Made by a program: the position numbers and the translations under genes
The notes under the pieces: generated by a model
The model's database searches: none
What the model was told of the DNA's origin: nothing
Seen by the model: the letters and a program-made list of their open reading frames with translations, nothing else
Assembly: GCA_963744225.1 (NCBI GenBank)
Contig: CAVUSV010000003.1
Span: 930,001 to 994,000, forward strand
Direction of reading: 5' to 3'
Origin: Bog-473 sp963744225
Lineage (GTDB): Bacteria > Actinomycetota > Acidimicrobiia > Acidimicrobiales > RAAP-2
Length of the DNA: 64,000 nucleotides
Shown: positions 43,677 through 52,667 of the stretch, piece by piece
Layout: every line of letters starts with the position of its first letter
How positions within the stretch are numbered: the stretch's first letter is position 1

Positions 43677-45031
43677 CTTCTGAGGAATTCCGCCACGCGG
43701 AAGGCTAGGTCGAGGGACTGCCGGGCGTTGAGCCGCGGGTCGCACGTCGTCGTGTAGCGAGCGCCGAGGTCGACCTCGAGGATCTCCTCCGCTCCGCCGA
43801 GACATTCGGTCACATCGTCGCCCGTCAGCTCAACGTGCACCCCGCCGGGCCACGTGCCCTCAGCGCGGTGTACGTCGAAGAACGACCGCAACTCAGCGAT
43901 GATGTCGTCGAAGCGTCGCGTCTTGTGGCTGCCCTCAACGGTGAACGTGTTGCCGTGCATGGGGTCGCAGACCCATACAACGGGATGTCCCTCGGCCTCC
44001 ACCGCCCGCACGAACGGCGGCAGCAGCCCGTTGATATTCGCGGCCCCGAGCCGGGTGATGAGCGTGAGGCGTCCCGGGATGCGGTCGGGGTTCAGGCGCT
44101 CACAGATCGCGACCACCTCGTCCGGGGTGCAGCCCGGTCCGACCTTGGCACCGACGGGATTGTGGATTCCCGAGAGGAATTCGAGGTGCGCCCCGTCGGC
44201 CTGGCGCGTGCGGTCGCCCACCCAGACCATGTGTGCCGAGCAGTCGTACCAGTCACCAGTGATGGAGTCGACACGGGTGAGACATTCCTCGTAGGGCAGG
44301 ATCAGCGCCTCGTGACTGGTCCAGAAGTCCACCTCGTGCAGACCCTCTTCGGCACCGAGGTCGATGCCGCAGGCGGCCATGAAGCGCAGGGCGCGGTCGA
44401 TCTCCGACGCGATGCGCTCGTAGCGCAGCCCCTCGGCGGACGACGCCACGAACTGCTGGTTCCACAGGTGCACCTGTGACAGATCAGCGAAGCCACCCTT
44501 GGTGAAGGCACGCAGCAGATTGAGCGTCGACGCCGACTGCTGGTATGCCGCGACCAGGCGCTCCGGGTCCGGCCGGCGCGCCTCGGCTTCGAACGCCTCG
44601 TCGTTGACCATGTGCCCGCGGAACGACTGCAGCTCCACGTCGCCCACCCGCTCGGTGCCCGCCGAGCGGGGCTTGGCAAACTGCCCGGCGATGCGGCCCA
44701 CCTTCACAACCGGCACACCCGCGGCGTACGTCAACGCCACCGCCATCTGCAAAATGATCTTGAGCTTGTCCCGGATGGCGTCGGCCGTGAACTCGGCGAA
44801 CGACTCGGCGCAGTCGCCGGCCTGTAAGAGGAAGGCGTTGCCGTTGGCGACGTCACCCAACTGCGCGGTCAGGTGGCGTGCCTCACCGGCGAAGACGAGG
44901 GGCGGCAGTGTGGCCAACCGCGCCTCGGCCTTCTTGAGCGCGTCCGCATCGGGCCACTCCGGCTGTTGCGACGCCGGGAACTTGCGCCAGGACGCGGGGC
45001 TCCACGAGGAAGTGTCGGGCTGGCTCGTCAC
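43673..45031 (-). CDS. aroG: 3-deoxy-7-phosphoheptulonate synthase, class II
   Basis: This enzyme joins phosphoenolpyruvate and erythrose-4-phosphate in the first step of the shikimate pathway. The 452-residue product is of the plant/actinobacterial class II: 'WRKFPASQQPEWPD' (residues 15-28), 'LLQAGDCAESF' with the metal-binding Cys, 'KVGRIAGQFAKPRS', 'SHEALILPYEE' and 'WVCDPMHGNTF'. Length is typical. GTG 45031 is the start. The stop overlaps the secreted repeat-protein start. Confidence 0.97.
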   Translation of the reverse strand: MTSQPDTSSWSPASWRKFPASQQPEWPDADALKKAEARLATLPPLVFAGEARHLTAQLGDVANGNAFLLQAGDCAESFAEFTADAIRDKLKIILQMAVALTYAAGVPVVKVGRIAGQFAKPRSAGTERVGDVELQSFRGHMVNDEAFEAEARRPDPERLVAAYQQSASTLNLLRAFTKGGFADLSQVHLWNQQFVASSAEGLRYERIASEIDRALRFMAACGIDLGAEEGLHEVDFWTSHEALILPYEECLTRVDSITGDWYDCSAHMVWVGDRTRQADGAHLEFLSGIHNPVGAKVGPGCTPDEVVAICERLNPDRIPGRLTLITRLGAANINGLLPPFVRAVEAEGHPVVWVCDPMHGNTFTVEGSHKTRRFDDIIAELRSFFDVHRAEGTWPGGVHVELTGDDVTECLGGAEEILEVDLGARYTTTCDPRLNARQSLDLAFRVAEFLRS

Positions 45032-45063
45032 CAGACCAGGTTATCGCCGTAGGATCGCTCCCC

Positions 45064-45992
45064 ATGGCCGCCTTCCGGTTCGCCCTGCAGGCCTCGGGGG
45101 CCGCATCCCCTGCTGCGTGGCGCGATCTGGCCCGCAAGACGGAAGATCTCGGGTACTCCACGCTGTACGTCCCCGATCACCTTGGCGACCAGTGGGCCCC
45201 CATGATCGCCCTGACCGTGGCGGCCGAGGCCACGACGTCGCTACGCGTCGGGACGCTCGTCCTCGACAACGACTTCCGTCATCCGCTCGTTCTCGCCAAG
45301 GAGGCCGCCACGCTCGATGTGGTGACCGGCGGCCGCTTCGAGCTCGGCATGGGCGCCGGTTGGATGACGACGGACTATTTGCAGTCAGGGATCCCCATGG
45401 AGCGCCCCGCGGTGCGGGTGGCTCGGCTGGCCGAGAGCCTCGAGATCATGCGCGCGCTGTGGCGGGACGGGAGCGTCACCTTCACCGGCGAGTACTACCG
45501 CGTCAGCGAGGCCGTTTCATCGCCGGCGCCAGTGACGCCCGGGGGTCCGCCGCTCGTCATCGGCGGCGGGAGCCGGCGCATTCTCACGCTGGCCGGCGTG
45601 TACGCCGAGACGGTGAGCATCGTTCCAAGCCTCGCCGCGGGGCAGATCGGTCCCGAGGTGGCGGCCGAATCCGTCGTCGAGAAGTACGCCGACCGCGTGC
45701 AGTGGGCCAGGGAGGCTGCGGGCGAGCGGGCGGTTGATCTCGAGTTCCAATGCTGGACTGCGACGGTACTGGTCGTCCCGAATGCGGACGAGATGTTCGA
45801 GTCGCTCGCTCCCTCTTCGACCTCACGCCTGACCAGCTGCGTGCCGCGCCCCTCGCCCTGATCGGCTCGGCCGACGAGATCGTCGAGACACTGCAGAAGC
45901 GACGGGAGGAGCTCGGCTTCAGCAACATCGTGGTGCACGAGGCCGAGATGGAAGCCCTCGCTCCGGTGATCGCCGAACTTGCCGCCACCTGA
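45064..45992 (+). CDS. LLM-class F420-dependent oxidoreductase, frameshifted in this sequence
   Basis: The N-terminal 235 residues have the luciferase-like barrel with 'FRFALQASG', 'TEDLGYSTLYVPDHLGDQ' and 'GGRFELGMGAGWM', matching the TIGR03621-type F420-dependent group. The C-terminus 'SLFDLTPDQLRAAPLALIGS' to 'VIAELAAT' is in another frame, ending at 45992. The shift is at about 45800-45812 (GTCGCTCGCTCCC) and looks like one missing base. The substrate is unknown. It overlaps nadD by 14 bases. Confidence 0.88.
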
Positions 45993-46590
45993 GCTTCCAA
46001 CGCGCATCGGGATCCTGGGGGGGACGTTCGACCCACCGCACGCCGGGCACGTCGCCGCGGCGCGGGCGGTCATCCAACAGCTGGGTCTGGACCGTTTGCT
46101 CCTGGTCGTCGCCAACGACCCCTGGCAGAAGTCCGGACAGCGTGAGATCTCTTCGGCCGAGGAGCGGTATGCGCTCACCGAGGCGCTGGCCGAGGAGATC
46201 CCTGGGGCCGAGGCGAGCCGGCTCGAGATCGACCGGGGCGGCCCGAGCTACTCGGTGGACACCGTCGAGGAGGTCCTGGCGGCGACGGGTGGTCACCCGG
46301 TCGACCTGTTCCTCGTCGTCGGGACCGACCTCGTCCCCGACCTGGCCTCCTGGCACCGCGCCAGCGATCTCCAACGCCTGGTCACCTTGGCCGTGGTCTC
46401 CCGCCCGACGGAGAGGCAAGCCACCGCCCCCGCCCCGGGCTGGCGAGTCCGCCGCGTGAACGGTCCGCAGGTCGCGATCTCGAGCTCGGACGTCCGAGAC
46501 CTGCTCGCCGCCGGCCGCCCGGTGGAGGGCATGGTGCCCGAGGCCGTAATCCGTTGCATCCGTCGCCACGGTATGTACGCTGTCGGTTAG
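45979..46590 (+). CDS. nadD: Nicotinate-nucleotide adenylyltransferase
   Basis: NadD makes deamido-NAD from nicotinate mononucleotide and ATP. The 203-residue product has the nucleotidyltransferase motif 'ILGGTFDPPHAGH' (about residues 11-23) and the C-terminal 'ISSSDVRDLLA' of the ISSTxIR type. TTG 45979 is the only in-frame start ahead of the motif. It is followed immediately by a small membrane-protein gene and rsfS, the usual actinobacterial context. Confidence 0.95.
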   Translation: MPPPELPTRIGILGGTFDPPHAGHVAAARAVIQQLGLDRLLLVVANDPWQKSGQREISSAEERYALTEALAEEIPGAEASRLEIDRGGPSYSVDTVEEVLAATGGHPVDLFLVVGTDLVPDLASWHRASDLQRLVTLAVVSRPTERQATAPAPGWRVRRVNGPQVAISSSDVRDLLAAGRPVEGMVPEAVIRCIRRHGMYAVG

Positions 46591-46794
46591 ATGAGCGCCA
46601 TGCCGGCCGGGTGGACCGAGCTGTCGGACAGTCCCCATGTGGGCGCGACGCCGCCCCGCGCCTTGCGCCGGGCCGAGCGCCGGGCCGAGCAAATGTTGGC
46701 GCGACGGTCTCGCCAGCGGTGGGCGGTCGCAGGGTGTTCCATCCTCGCGGGCGCCTTCGGACTCACCATTGGGATCCTGGGCGTGCTCCATTGA
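46591..46794 (+). CDS. 67-aa single-pass membrane protein between nadD and rsfS
   Basis: The product has an Arg-rich helix (about residues 24-42, 'RALRRAERRAEQMLARR') and one hydrophobic helix near the C-terminus (about residues 45-65). The ATG directly follows the nadD stop, and the stop overlaps the rsfS TTG start as TTGA, so it is very likely translated. Many Actinobacteria have a LytR_C-domain protein in this slot; this may be its remnant or a separate small protein. No function can be assigned. Confidence 0.7.
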   Translation: MSAMPAGWTELSDSPHVGATPPRALRRAERRAEQMLARRSRQRWAVAGCSILAGAFGLTIGILGVLH

Positions 46795-47180
46795 CCCCAC
46801 GGTTGGACGTCCACGTCCAGCTGCCACCCGCAGTGGCGACTGCCGCCGCGTCGGCCGACGCCAAGCTCGGGCACGAGACAGTCGTGTTGGCCATGGCGGA
46901 GCTGTTCGGCGTCGTGGACGCCTTCGTGATCACGAGCGCGCAGAACACCCGCCATGTGCGCACGCTGGTCGAGGAGATCGAACGGGGCGTCAAGGACGCG
47001 CACGGTGTGGCCCCGGTGCGGATTGAGGGACTCGCCGATGGCACCTGGGTGCTCATGGACTACGGCGACTTCATCGCCCACGTCTTCTTGCAAGAGACGC
47101 GGGACTACTACGACCTTGAGCACCTCTGGTCCGGGGCGCCGCGGGTGCCTTGGCGCCGCGACGTCGAGAACGCCGGCTGA
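46791..47180 (+). CDS. rsfS: Ribosomal silencing factor RsfS
   Basis: RsfS binds L14 and blocks subunit joining when nutrients are short. The 129-residue product has 'DAFVITSAQNTRHVRTLVEE' (about residues 44-63), 'RIEGLADGTWVLMDYGDFIAHVF' in the middle (positions 84-106) and 'RDYYDLEHLWSGAPR' at the end, all typical. TTG 46791 overlaps the stop of the 67-aa gene. The start is not ATG, but no better one exists. Confidence 0.95.
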   Translation: MTPRLDVHVQLPPAVATAAASADAKLGHETVVLAMAELFGVVDAFVITSAQNTRHVRTLVEEIERGVKDAHGVAPVRIEGLADGTWVLMDYGDFIAHVFLQETRDYYDLEHLWSGAPRVPWRRDVENAG

Positions 47181-47201
47181 TCCCGTCCGGCGTCGCCCCG
47201 C

Positions 47202-47792
47202 TCAGGGCGCGACGTTGAGGAACTCAATGAGGTAGACGGGTCCGGCCACCTGTGATCCGTTGGCGATCGGGACGCTCGTGCGCTGACCGTCGATCTCGAA
47301 GATGACCCCGGTCGCCAGGCCGTTCTGGGTGGCGACGGTGGCCACGATCTGTGCCACGGCCAATTCGGTGTTGTTCCCGGTGATCTGCCCGAAGGCGGAG
47401 TTCATGTTCACCGTCACGACGTTGGCCTGCGTCGTGGCCGACAGGACGGTCACGTTGCTCGGAATGGCGGTGAAAACACCGCTGGCCGTCTCGGCACTCG
47501 TGGGGCCCGCCAGCATGGCGGTGATGATGGCGCTCAGTGGTGCGGGGGAGGACACGACACGCGCCGCCGACTGTAACTGGTTGCTCGAGGTGAGGAAGAA
47601 CACCTTGACCGGCACCAGCGAGGAGGGCTTCGGCTGCGTCGTCGTCGTCGTGGGGAGGTGGGGGTTGAGCAAATTGAACGGCACCTTCGAAGGCGCGATG
47701 GTGCTCGGCGCATTTTGTGTCGGGATCGCGCAGCCCGCGGCAGTGAAGGCGGACACCGCGACGACGGCCAGCACTGCCATCCGGCGCCTCAC
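47202..47792 (-). CDS. GerMN-domain lipoprotein (short LpqB-like)
   Basis: The 196-residue product has a lipoprotein signal ('AVVAVSAFTAAGC', Cys near residue 22), a Thr/Pro-rich linker and one GerMN (sporulation/germination M-N) domain with 'VKVFFLTSSNQLQSAARVV' and 'LTVLS..NVVTVNMNSAF'-type strands. It follows the MtrB-like kinase with a GTGA overlap. In Mycobacterium, LpqB follows mtrAB but is about three times longer, with a beta-propeller that is absent here. A role in modulating the kinase is inferred from that analogy. Confidence 0.85.
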   Translation of the reverse strand: MRRRMAVLAVVAVSAFTAAGCAIPTQNAPSTIAPSKVPFNLLNPHLPTTTTTQPKPSSLVPVKVFFLTSSNQLQSAARVVSSPAPLSAIITAMLAGPTSAETASGVFTAIPSNVTVLSATTQANVVTVNMNSAFGQITGNNTELAVAQIVATVATQNGLATGVIFEIDGQRTSVPIANGSQVAGPVYLIEFLNVAP

Positions 47793-49210
47793 GCCTCTCC
47801 CTCCGACTCGTCGCCGTTGGAGAGCACCGGGAGCGAGAGCACGAAGCGCGCGCCTCCCGTCGGGGAGGATTCGACACGGACGTCGCCATTCATGACCCGC
47901 ATGTGTTCGGCCACGAGCGCGAGGCCCAATCCGGTGCCGGTGCCCGTGCCGCGCCGGCCCGATGCCGAGCCGCGGTAGAAGCGTTCGAAGACCTTGGCGC
48001 GTTCCAAGGGCTCGATGCCCGGTCCCGCGTCGTCGACCCTGACCTCGACCCGCTCGCCACCGTTGGGCGCGACCGCGATCTCGGTGACCCCACCCCCGTA
48101 GTGGTCGGCGTTCTCCATGAGATTGACTATCACCCGCTCGAAGCGCCGTTTGTCGACGCCGACCCGCCACGAGCGCACCTCCGGGTCGATGCCGACCTCG
48201 GGCGGCGTTGCATGCCGGAGCCCGACGATATGCCCCATCCCCGTCTCGACCGAGCGCTGTACTAGTTCGGAGACGTTCACCTCTTCGAGGAAGACGTCCA
48301 CCGAGCCGGCGTCCGCCCGCGACATCTCGAGCAGGTCGGCCACCATGCGCTGGAAGCGTCGCAGGTCGTCGCTGAGCAGCTGCAGCGCCCGTTGGGAGCG
48401 AACCGGCAGCTTGTCGCGGTCCGCCTCGAGGACCTCGAGCGACGCACCGAGGGTGGTGAGCGGGGACCGCAGCTCGTGGCTCACGTCGGAGTTGAAGCGC
48501 GCTTCGCGCTCGATGCGCTCTTGGAGCTGGTCGACCATGGCGTTGAAGGAGTTGGTCAGGCCCTCGAGGTCGGGGTCAGCGGCGTCGGGGTCGAGGCGGG
48601 TGTCCAACTCGCCCCCGGCGATGGCACCTGCCGCCCGTGACACGTCGGCCAGCGGGCGCAGGGAGCGAACGCTGGCGAAGCGGCCGAGCGCGATGCCCAA
48701 GAGGGTGGTGACGACCCCGGCGCCAAAGAGGGTCAGCCCGAGGACGCGCAACGTGTGGTCGAGGTCCGACAGGTCGAACACTTCGAAGTACGCGGCTTGC
48801 GCGGAGGGCACGGGGACGCCGACCACGATCTCGGCCGTCCCCTGCGGTGTTCGATAGGTCTGCGTGGCGGCGGTGCCCGCGAGGACCACCTTACGCATCT
48901 CGCGGGGAATGGACGAAGCGTTCACGGACAGGGAGGACACGTAGGCCTTGGACTGGTGGTACAGGACCGAGTGGGCGTTCGTGCCGGCGACGGTGTCGGC
49001 GAGGAGCGTGACGTAGCGGGTCTCACCGGACTGGAACGCGCTCCGCACCAGCACGGCATTGGCGAAGGCCTGCTGCTGCGCCGCTGACTCGCGACCGGCG
49101 AGCAGGAAGTGGCGGACGGTGAAGTAGGACAAACCGCCCATCAAGATGGACAGCATCAGCGCCCCGAGACCGAAGACGGCCGTGATGCGGGCGCCGATGC
49201 CCAGCTTCAC
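47789..49210 (-). CDS. mtrB: Two-component sensor histidine kinase, MtrB-like
   Basis: The 473-residue product has two membrane segments (about residues 11-33 and 157-180) enclosing a short sensor domain, then HAMP (about 180-232), HisKA with the phospho-accepting His in 'SDVSHELRSPLTTL' (about residue 241) and HATPase with 'NLMENADHYGG', 'DAGPGIEP' and 'GTGTGLGLALV'. It would phosphorylate the MtrA-like regulator encoded upstream. GTG 49210 is the start, 1 base after the mtrA stop. Confidence 0.9.
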   Translation of the reverse strand: MKLGIGARITAVFGLGALMLSILMGGLSYFTVRHFLLAGRESAAQQQAFANAVLVRSAFQSGETRYVTLLADTVAGTNAHSVLYHQSKAYVSSLSVNASSIPREMRKVVLAGTAATQTYRTPQGTAEIVVGVPVPSAQAAYFEVFDLSDLDHTLRVLGLTLFGAGVVTTLLGIALGRFASVRSLRPLADVSRAAGAIAGGELDTRLDPDAADPDLEGLTNSFNAMVDQLQERIEREARFNSDVSHELRSPLTTLGASLEVLEADRDKLPVRSQRALQLLSDDLRRFQRMVADLLEMSRADAGSVDVFLEEVNVSELVQRSVETGMGHIVGLRHATPPEVGIDPEVRSWRVGVDKRRFERVIVNLMENADHYGGGVTEIAVAPNGGERVEVRVDDAGPGIEPLERAKVFERFYRGSASGRRGTGTGTGLGLALVAEHMRVMNGDVRVESSPTGGARFVLSLPVLSNGDESEGEA

Positions 49211-49211
49211 C

Positions 49212-49895
49212 TCAAGGCACCAGCTTGTAGCCCATGCCCCTCACGGTGAGGATGTGCTGAGGCACCGCGGCGTCGACTTCGACCTTGGTGCGCAAGCGCC
49301 TGATGTGGACGTCGACGAGGCGTCCGTCCCCGAAATAGTCGTAACCCCAGACCCGGTCGAGGAGTTGCTCGCGGCTCAAGACCTTGTTGGGACTGGCGGC
49401 CAGTTCGCACAACAGGCGGAACTCGGTCCGGGTGCAATGGACCTCGTCACCGTTCAGCCGTCGGAGCACGCCCTGCTCGGGCAGCAACTGCAGGTCACCG
49501 AACGTGATGGCGCCCGGCTCGTCCTCGGCCGGCCGGGCGCGGCGCAAGAGCGCACGGATGCGAGCCGCCAGCTCCTTGGCAACAAAAGGTTTGGTGACGT
49601 AGTCGTCGGCTCCCGCCTCGAGCCCGGCGACGACATCGTGGGTATCCGCGCGCGCCGTCACGATGATGATCGGCACCGCGCTGCTCCGGCGCAGAGCGCG
49701 ACAGCACTCGAAGCCGTCCATGCCGGGCAGCATCAAGTCGATTAGGGCGATGTCGGTCGGCGCCTCGGCGAAGAGGTCGAGGCCCTCTTCGCCGCTGGCA
49801 GCATCCTTTACCTCGTAACCCTCGCCCTCCAGGGCGAGACGCATGGAGGACCTGATCCGCTCATCGTCCTCGACAACCAGGATGCGCCCGCTCAT
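49212..49895 (-). CDS. mtrA: Two-component response regulator, OmpR/PhoB family, MtrA-like
   Basis: The 227-residue product has a receiver domain with the acidic pocket 'VVEDDERIR', the phospho-acceptor Asp in 'ALIDLMLPGMDG' (about residue 53) and the conserved Lys in 'DYVTKPFVAKE', followed by a winged-helix DNA-binding domain ('RTEFRLLCELAASPNKVLSR' and 'VDVHIRRLRTKVE'). With the downstream kinase and GerMN lipoprotein it forms an mtrAB-lpqB-like operon, known to control cell-wall and division functions in Actinobacteria. Confidence 0.92.
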   Translation of the reverse strand: MSGRILVVEDDERIRSSMRLALEGEGYEVKDAASGEEGLDLFAEAPTDIALIDLMLPGMDGFECCRALRRSSAVPIIIVTARADTHDVVAGLEAGADDYVTKPFVAKELAARIRALLRRARPAEDEPGAITFGDLQLLPEQGVLRRLNGDEVHCTRTEFRLLCELAASPNKVLSREQLLDRVWGYDYFGDGRLVDVHIRRLRTKVEVDAAVPQHILTVRGMGYKLVP

Positions 49896-49906
49896 CAGCC
49901 TCCAGC

Positions 49907-51568
49907 TCAGCTGATCCAGATCTGCGTGGGCCAGACTGAGCCCCCGATCATGCCGTACGCCGGCTGGCCCTGCGGCGTTGTCGGGTTGTTGAAATTCTGC
50001 ACCTTTGGCTTGGAGGCGATGGCCCAGACCGCTCGGTCCAGCCAGAGGTAGGGGAGATCGAGGCCGAGACGCTTGTTGACCGTCTTGTAGGCGGCAGCAC
50101 GGACGCTGGGCTGGGTGCTCGAGCGCCCGGTCAAGAGGGCCTGCTCAATCGCCGGGTCGGCGTTGCGGGCCATGTTGATCGACAGGGCCCCCGAGCTCGC
50201 CGTGGTCGTGCTCCAGAAGATGTAGTTGAGGTCGGGGTCGACCGCCCCGAACTGCCGCCACCCGGCGGCCTCGTACTTGCCGGCCAGCGCATTGTTGATG
50301 AGCTGGTTCTGTTCGACGATCGTGGTCTTGACCTGAAAACCGACTGCTTGCCACGCCTGTTGGAGGTACTCCGACGACCGAATGGCCGCCGGCGAGTTTG
50401 TGCTGGAAAAGGTGAAGGAGATCGGACCACCGTTGGCCGCCGCGGCCTGCCGGAGGAGCCTGGACGCCTCCGAGGGGTTATAGGCGGGGTAGGGCGTCGA
50501 GGTGTAGTCCGTGGACCCCGGCACGAAGAGCCCGTTGCTCACCGAGAGCACCTTCTGGTCGATGACCTGAGCATACTGATTCCGGTTGACAGCCATCGCC
50601 GCGGCACGGCGCACCGTGGGATTGTTGAACGGCTTGGCCAGGCAGTTGAGCTGGGTGCAGTTCATGTCCGGCTCGCCGGCGAGGTGGGTGCTGTCGTCGA
50701 TGTAGGAGTAGCTGCGGTTGCCCCGGAACTGGACGATGATCTGGGGCGTGTCGGTGACCAAGATGTCGATGGTGCCGGACTTGAGCGCTTCGGCTCGCGC
50801 CTGGCCGTCCGGGAGCGGTTTGAAGGTGATCTGCGAGAGGTAGGGCAGACCCGGCCGCCAGTAATGGGGGTTGGCAGTTGCAGTGAAGTGGTCGTTCGGG
50901 ATCCACTCCTTGAACACGAAGGGGCCCGTGCCCACCGGGTGCGTGGTGCCATTGGGATTGGTCAGCATGGACGGCGCGGCCACGTACGCGATCTGACCGC
51001 CGATGCCTCCTGCGAGGTAATAGGGGAACGGCGCCCAGGGCGACTTGAAGGAGATGGCGACCGAAAGCGGACCGGTCTGCGTGATGGACTGCAACGTCGG
51101 GTTGATCACGACACCGGTCAGCAACGACTTGGAATGAGCCTCGAAGTTGGCCAGCAGCGCAGCACCGTTGCAGGGTGTCGAGTCGTGGAAGACGAGGTTG
51201 GGCCGCAGCGTCACGGTCCATGTGGTGTACGAGGAGTTCGGCACCACCGATGACGCCAGGTAGGGAGCCCAGTCGCCGTTGGCCAGCACGATCGTCAGCG
51301 GGTCGAACACCGTACGGGCGTACATGACCCCGACTTCGTCAAAGCGCGCCTGAGTGGGATCGAAGCCCTGCTCCTCGGCGTCGACACCGAAGACCAGGGA
51401 GCCCCCCTTCTTCGGCGTCTGCTTGGTGACCCCGTTGCGACCCGGGCCGTTGGTGACCGCCCCCGCGAGCCCGTCCCAGCCCAGGCCCGTCGCCGATGCC
51501 CCCGCAAAACCCGCTGCAGCCGCCGCCCCGCTCGCGAGCAATGTGCGGCGATCGAATTTCGAGACCAT
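49907..51568 (-). CDS. ABC transporter substrate-binding protein, family 5 (peptide/nickel type), Tat-exported
   Basis: The 553-residue product carries a Tat-type signal ('FDRRTLLASGAAAAAGFAG', residues 5-23) without a lipobox cysteine. The mature part is an SBP family 5 protein: 'VMYARTVFDPLTIVLANGDW' (about residues 84-103), 'GTGPFVFKEW' and 'QVKTTIVEQNQLINNA'. These bind oligopeptides, nickel or sugars; the ligand is unknown. No ABC permease or ATPase is nearby, so it is an orphan. It is followed by mtrA in the same direction, after 11 bases. Confidence 0.9.
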   Translation of the reverse strand: MVSKFDRRTLLASGAAAAAGFAGASATGLGWDGLAGAVTNGPGRNGVTKQTPKKGGSLVFGVDAEEQGFDPTQARFDEVGVMYARTVFDPLTIVLANGDWAPYLASSVVPNSSYTTWTVTLRPNLVFHDSTPCNGAALLANFEAHSKSLLTGVVINPTLQSITQTGPLSVAISFKSPWAPFPYYLAGGIGGQIAYVAAPSMLTNPNGTTHPVGTGPFVFKEWIPNDHFTATANPHYWRPGLPYLSQITFKPLPDGQARAEALKSGTIDILVTDTPQIIVQFRGNRSYSYIDDSTHLAGEPDMNCTQLNCLAKPFNNPTVRRAAAMAVNRNQYAQVIDQKVLSVSNGLFVPGSTDYTSTPYPAYNPSEASRLLRQAAAANGGPISFTFSSTNSPAAIRSSEYLQQAWQAVGFQVKTTIVEQNQLINNALAGKYEAAGWRQFGAVDPDLNYIFWSTTTASSGALSINMARNADPAIEQALLTGRSSTQPSVRAAAYKTVNKRLGLDLPYLWLDRAVWAIASKPKVQNFNNPTTPQGQPAYGMIGGSVWPTQIWIS

Positions 51569-51625
51569 TCGGTCCTCCCTTTCCCCGAACCCAGCGGACC
51601 CCCCGAAGGTTCGCGGGCGACGTTA

Positions 51626-52528
51626 GTGCCCATGACCCCCCAGGTGGGGGCGGTACCGTTGTACTCCGTGCCGCCCGACTGGGATCTGCCTGGATTTTCG
51701 GCCTGGTTGGGCGGGCGCGCCGCGGCCACCCAGAAGGCCTATGTCAGCGACGTGGGCGCGTTCGCGGCATGGATGGCACGCAGCGACGTCGAGAGCCCCC
51801 ACGGGGTCGACCGCATGCACCTGCGCCGCTACCTGGCCTCCCTCGGGACGAGGAAGCTCGCCCGTGCCACCATCGCCCGCAAGGTGGCAGCACTGCGCTG
51901 CTACTTCTCCTGGCAGGTCCGGCAGGGTCGCCTCAGCTCCGACCCGACCCGCACACTGCGCGCGCCATCGGGCGGTGGGCGCCTGCCCCGCGTGCTTTCC
52001 AAGGGCGAGATGTCATCCCTCCTCGATGTCGAGTCCGACACCGCAGTGGACCAGCGCGACCTCGCGGTGCTCGAACTCCTCTACGCGGCCGGCTTACGGG
52101 TCTCGGAGCTGTGCGGCCTCGACCGGGGCGACATCGACCTGCGTGGCCGCACGGTGACCGTGCTCGGCAAAGGGGGCAAGCAGCGCCGCGTGCCGGTTCA
52201 CGACGCCGCCGTCGGCGCGCTGCGGTCCTGGTTGGAGGAAGGACGAGACCAGATGGAGGGACCGACCGGGGCCGCGTTCGTCAACCGACGGGGAGCACGT
52301 CTCGGTCCCCGGGACGTGCGGCGCATCCTGGACCGACGTGCTGTGTCGCCCACCCACCCGCACGCCCTGCGGCACACCTATGCCACCCACCTCCTCGACG
52401 GTGGCGCCGACCTGCGGGTCGTGCAGGAGCTATTGGGCCACTCCAGCCTGGCCACGACGCAGGTCTACACCCACGTGAGCAAGGAGCGGTTGCGCTCGGT
52501 CTACGGGGAAACCCACCCCAGAGCCTGA
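51626..52528 (+). CDS. xerC: Tyrosine recombinase XerC
   Basis: XerC, with XerD, resolves chromosome dimers at dif. The 300-residue product has an N-terminal core-binding SAM-like domain (about residues 18-100) and the catalytic domain with the expected residues: Arg in 'AGLRVSELCGL', Lys in 'GKGGKQRRV', HxxR in 'HALRHTYATHLL', His in 'LGHSSLATTQ' and the nucleophile Tyr in 'TQVYTHV'. No integrase-associated genes are near, and the position before rpsB is usual in Actinobacteria, so this is the housekeeping XerC. GTG 51626 or ATG 51632 is the start. Confidence 0.93.
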   Translation: MPMTPQVGAVPLYSVPPDWDLPGFSAWLGGRAAATQKAYVSDVGAFAAWMARSDVESPHGVDRMHLRRYLASLGTRKLARATIARKVAALRCYFSWQVRQGRLSSDPTRTLRAPSGGGRLPRVLSKGEMSSLLDVESDTAVDQRDLAVLELLYAAGLRVSELCGLDRGDIDLRGRTVTVLGKGGKQRRVPVHDAAVGALRSWLEEGRDQMEGPTGAAFVNRRGARLGPRDVRRILDRRAVSPTHPHALRHTYATHLLDGGADLRVVQELLGHSSLATTQVYTHVSKERLRSVYGETHPRA

Positions 52529-52667
52529 AGGCCCGCCGAGCGGCTAACATGATCCGGCCCACCAGGGGGTGGGCAGCGACACCGACCAACATCACCCGGC
52601 GCGTTCGACGGTCGCCGCCCACGGGCGGCGCTGCGCCGGGGGAGCAACCGACTGGAGGAATACCTTT

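Noticed and set aside
51626..52528. Tyrosine recombinase as the integrase of a mobile element
   Set aside because: The protein matches housekeeping XerC, it lies before rpsB as in other Actinobacteria, and there are no att repeats, tRNA gene or phage genes nearby.
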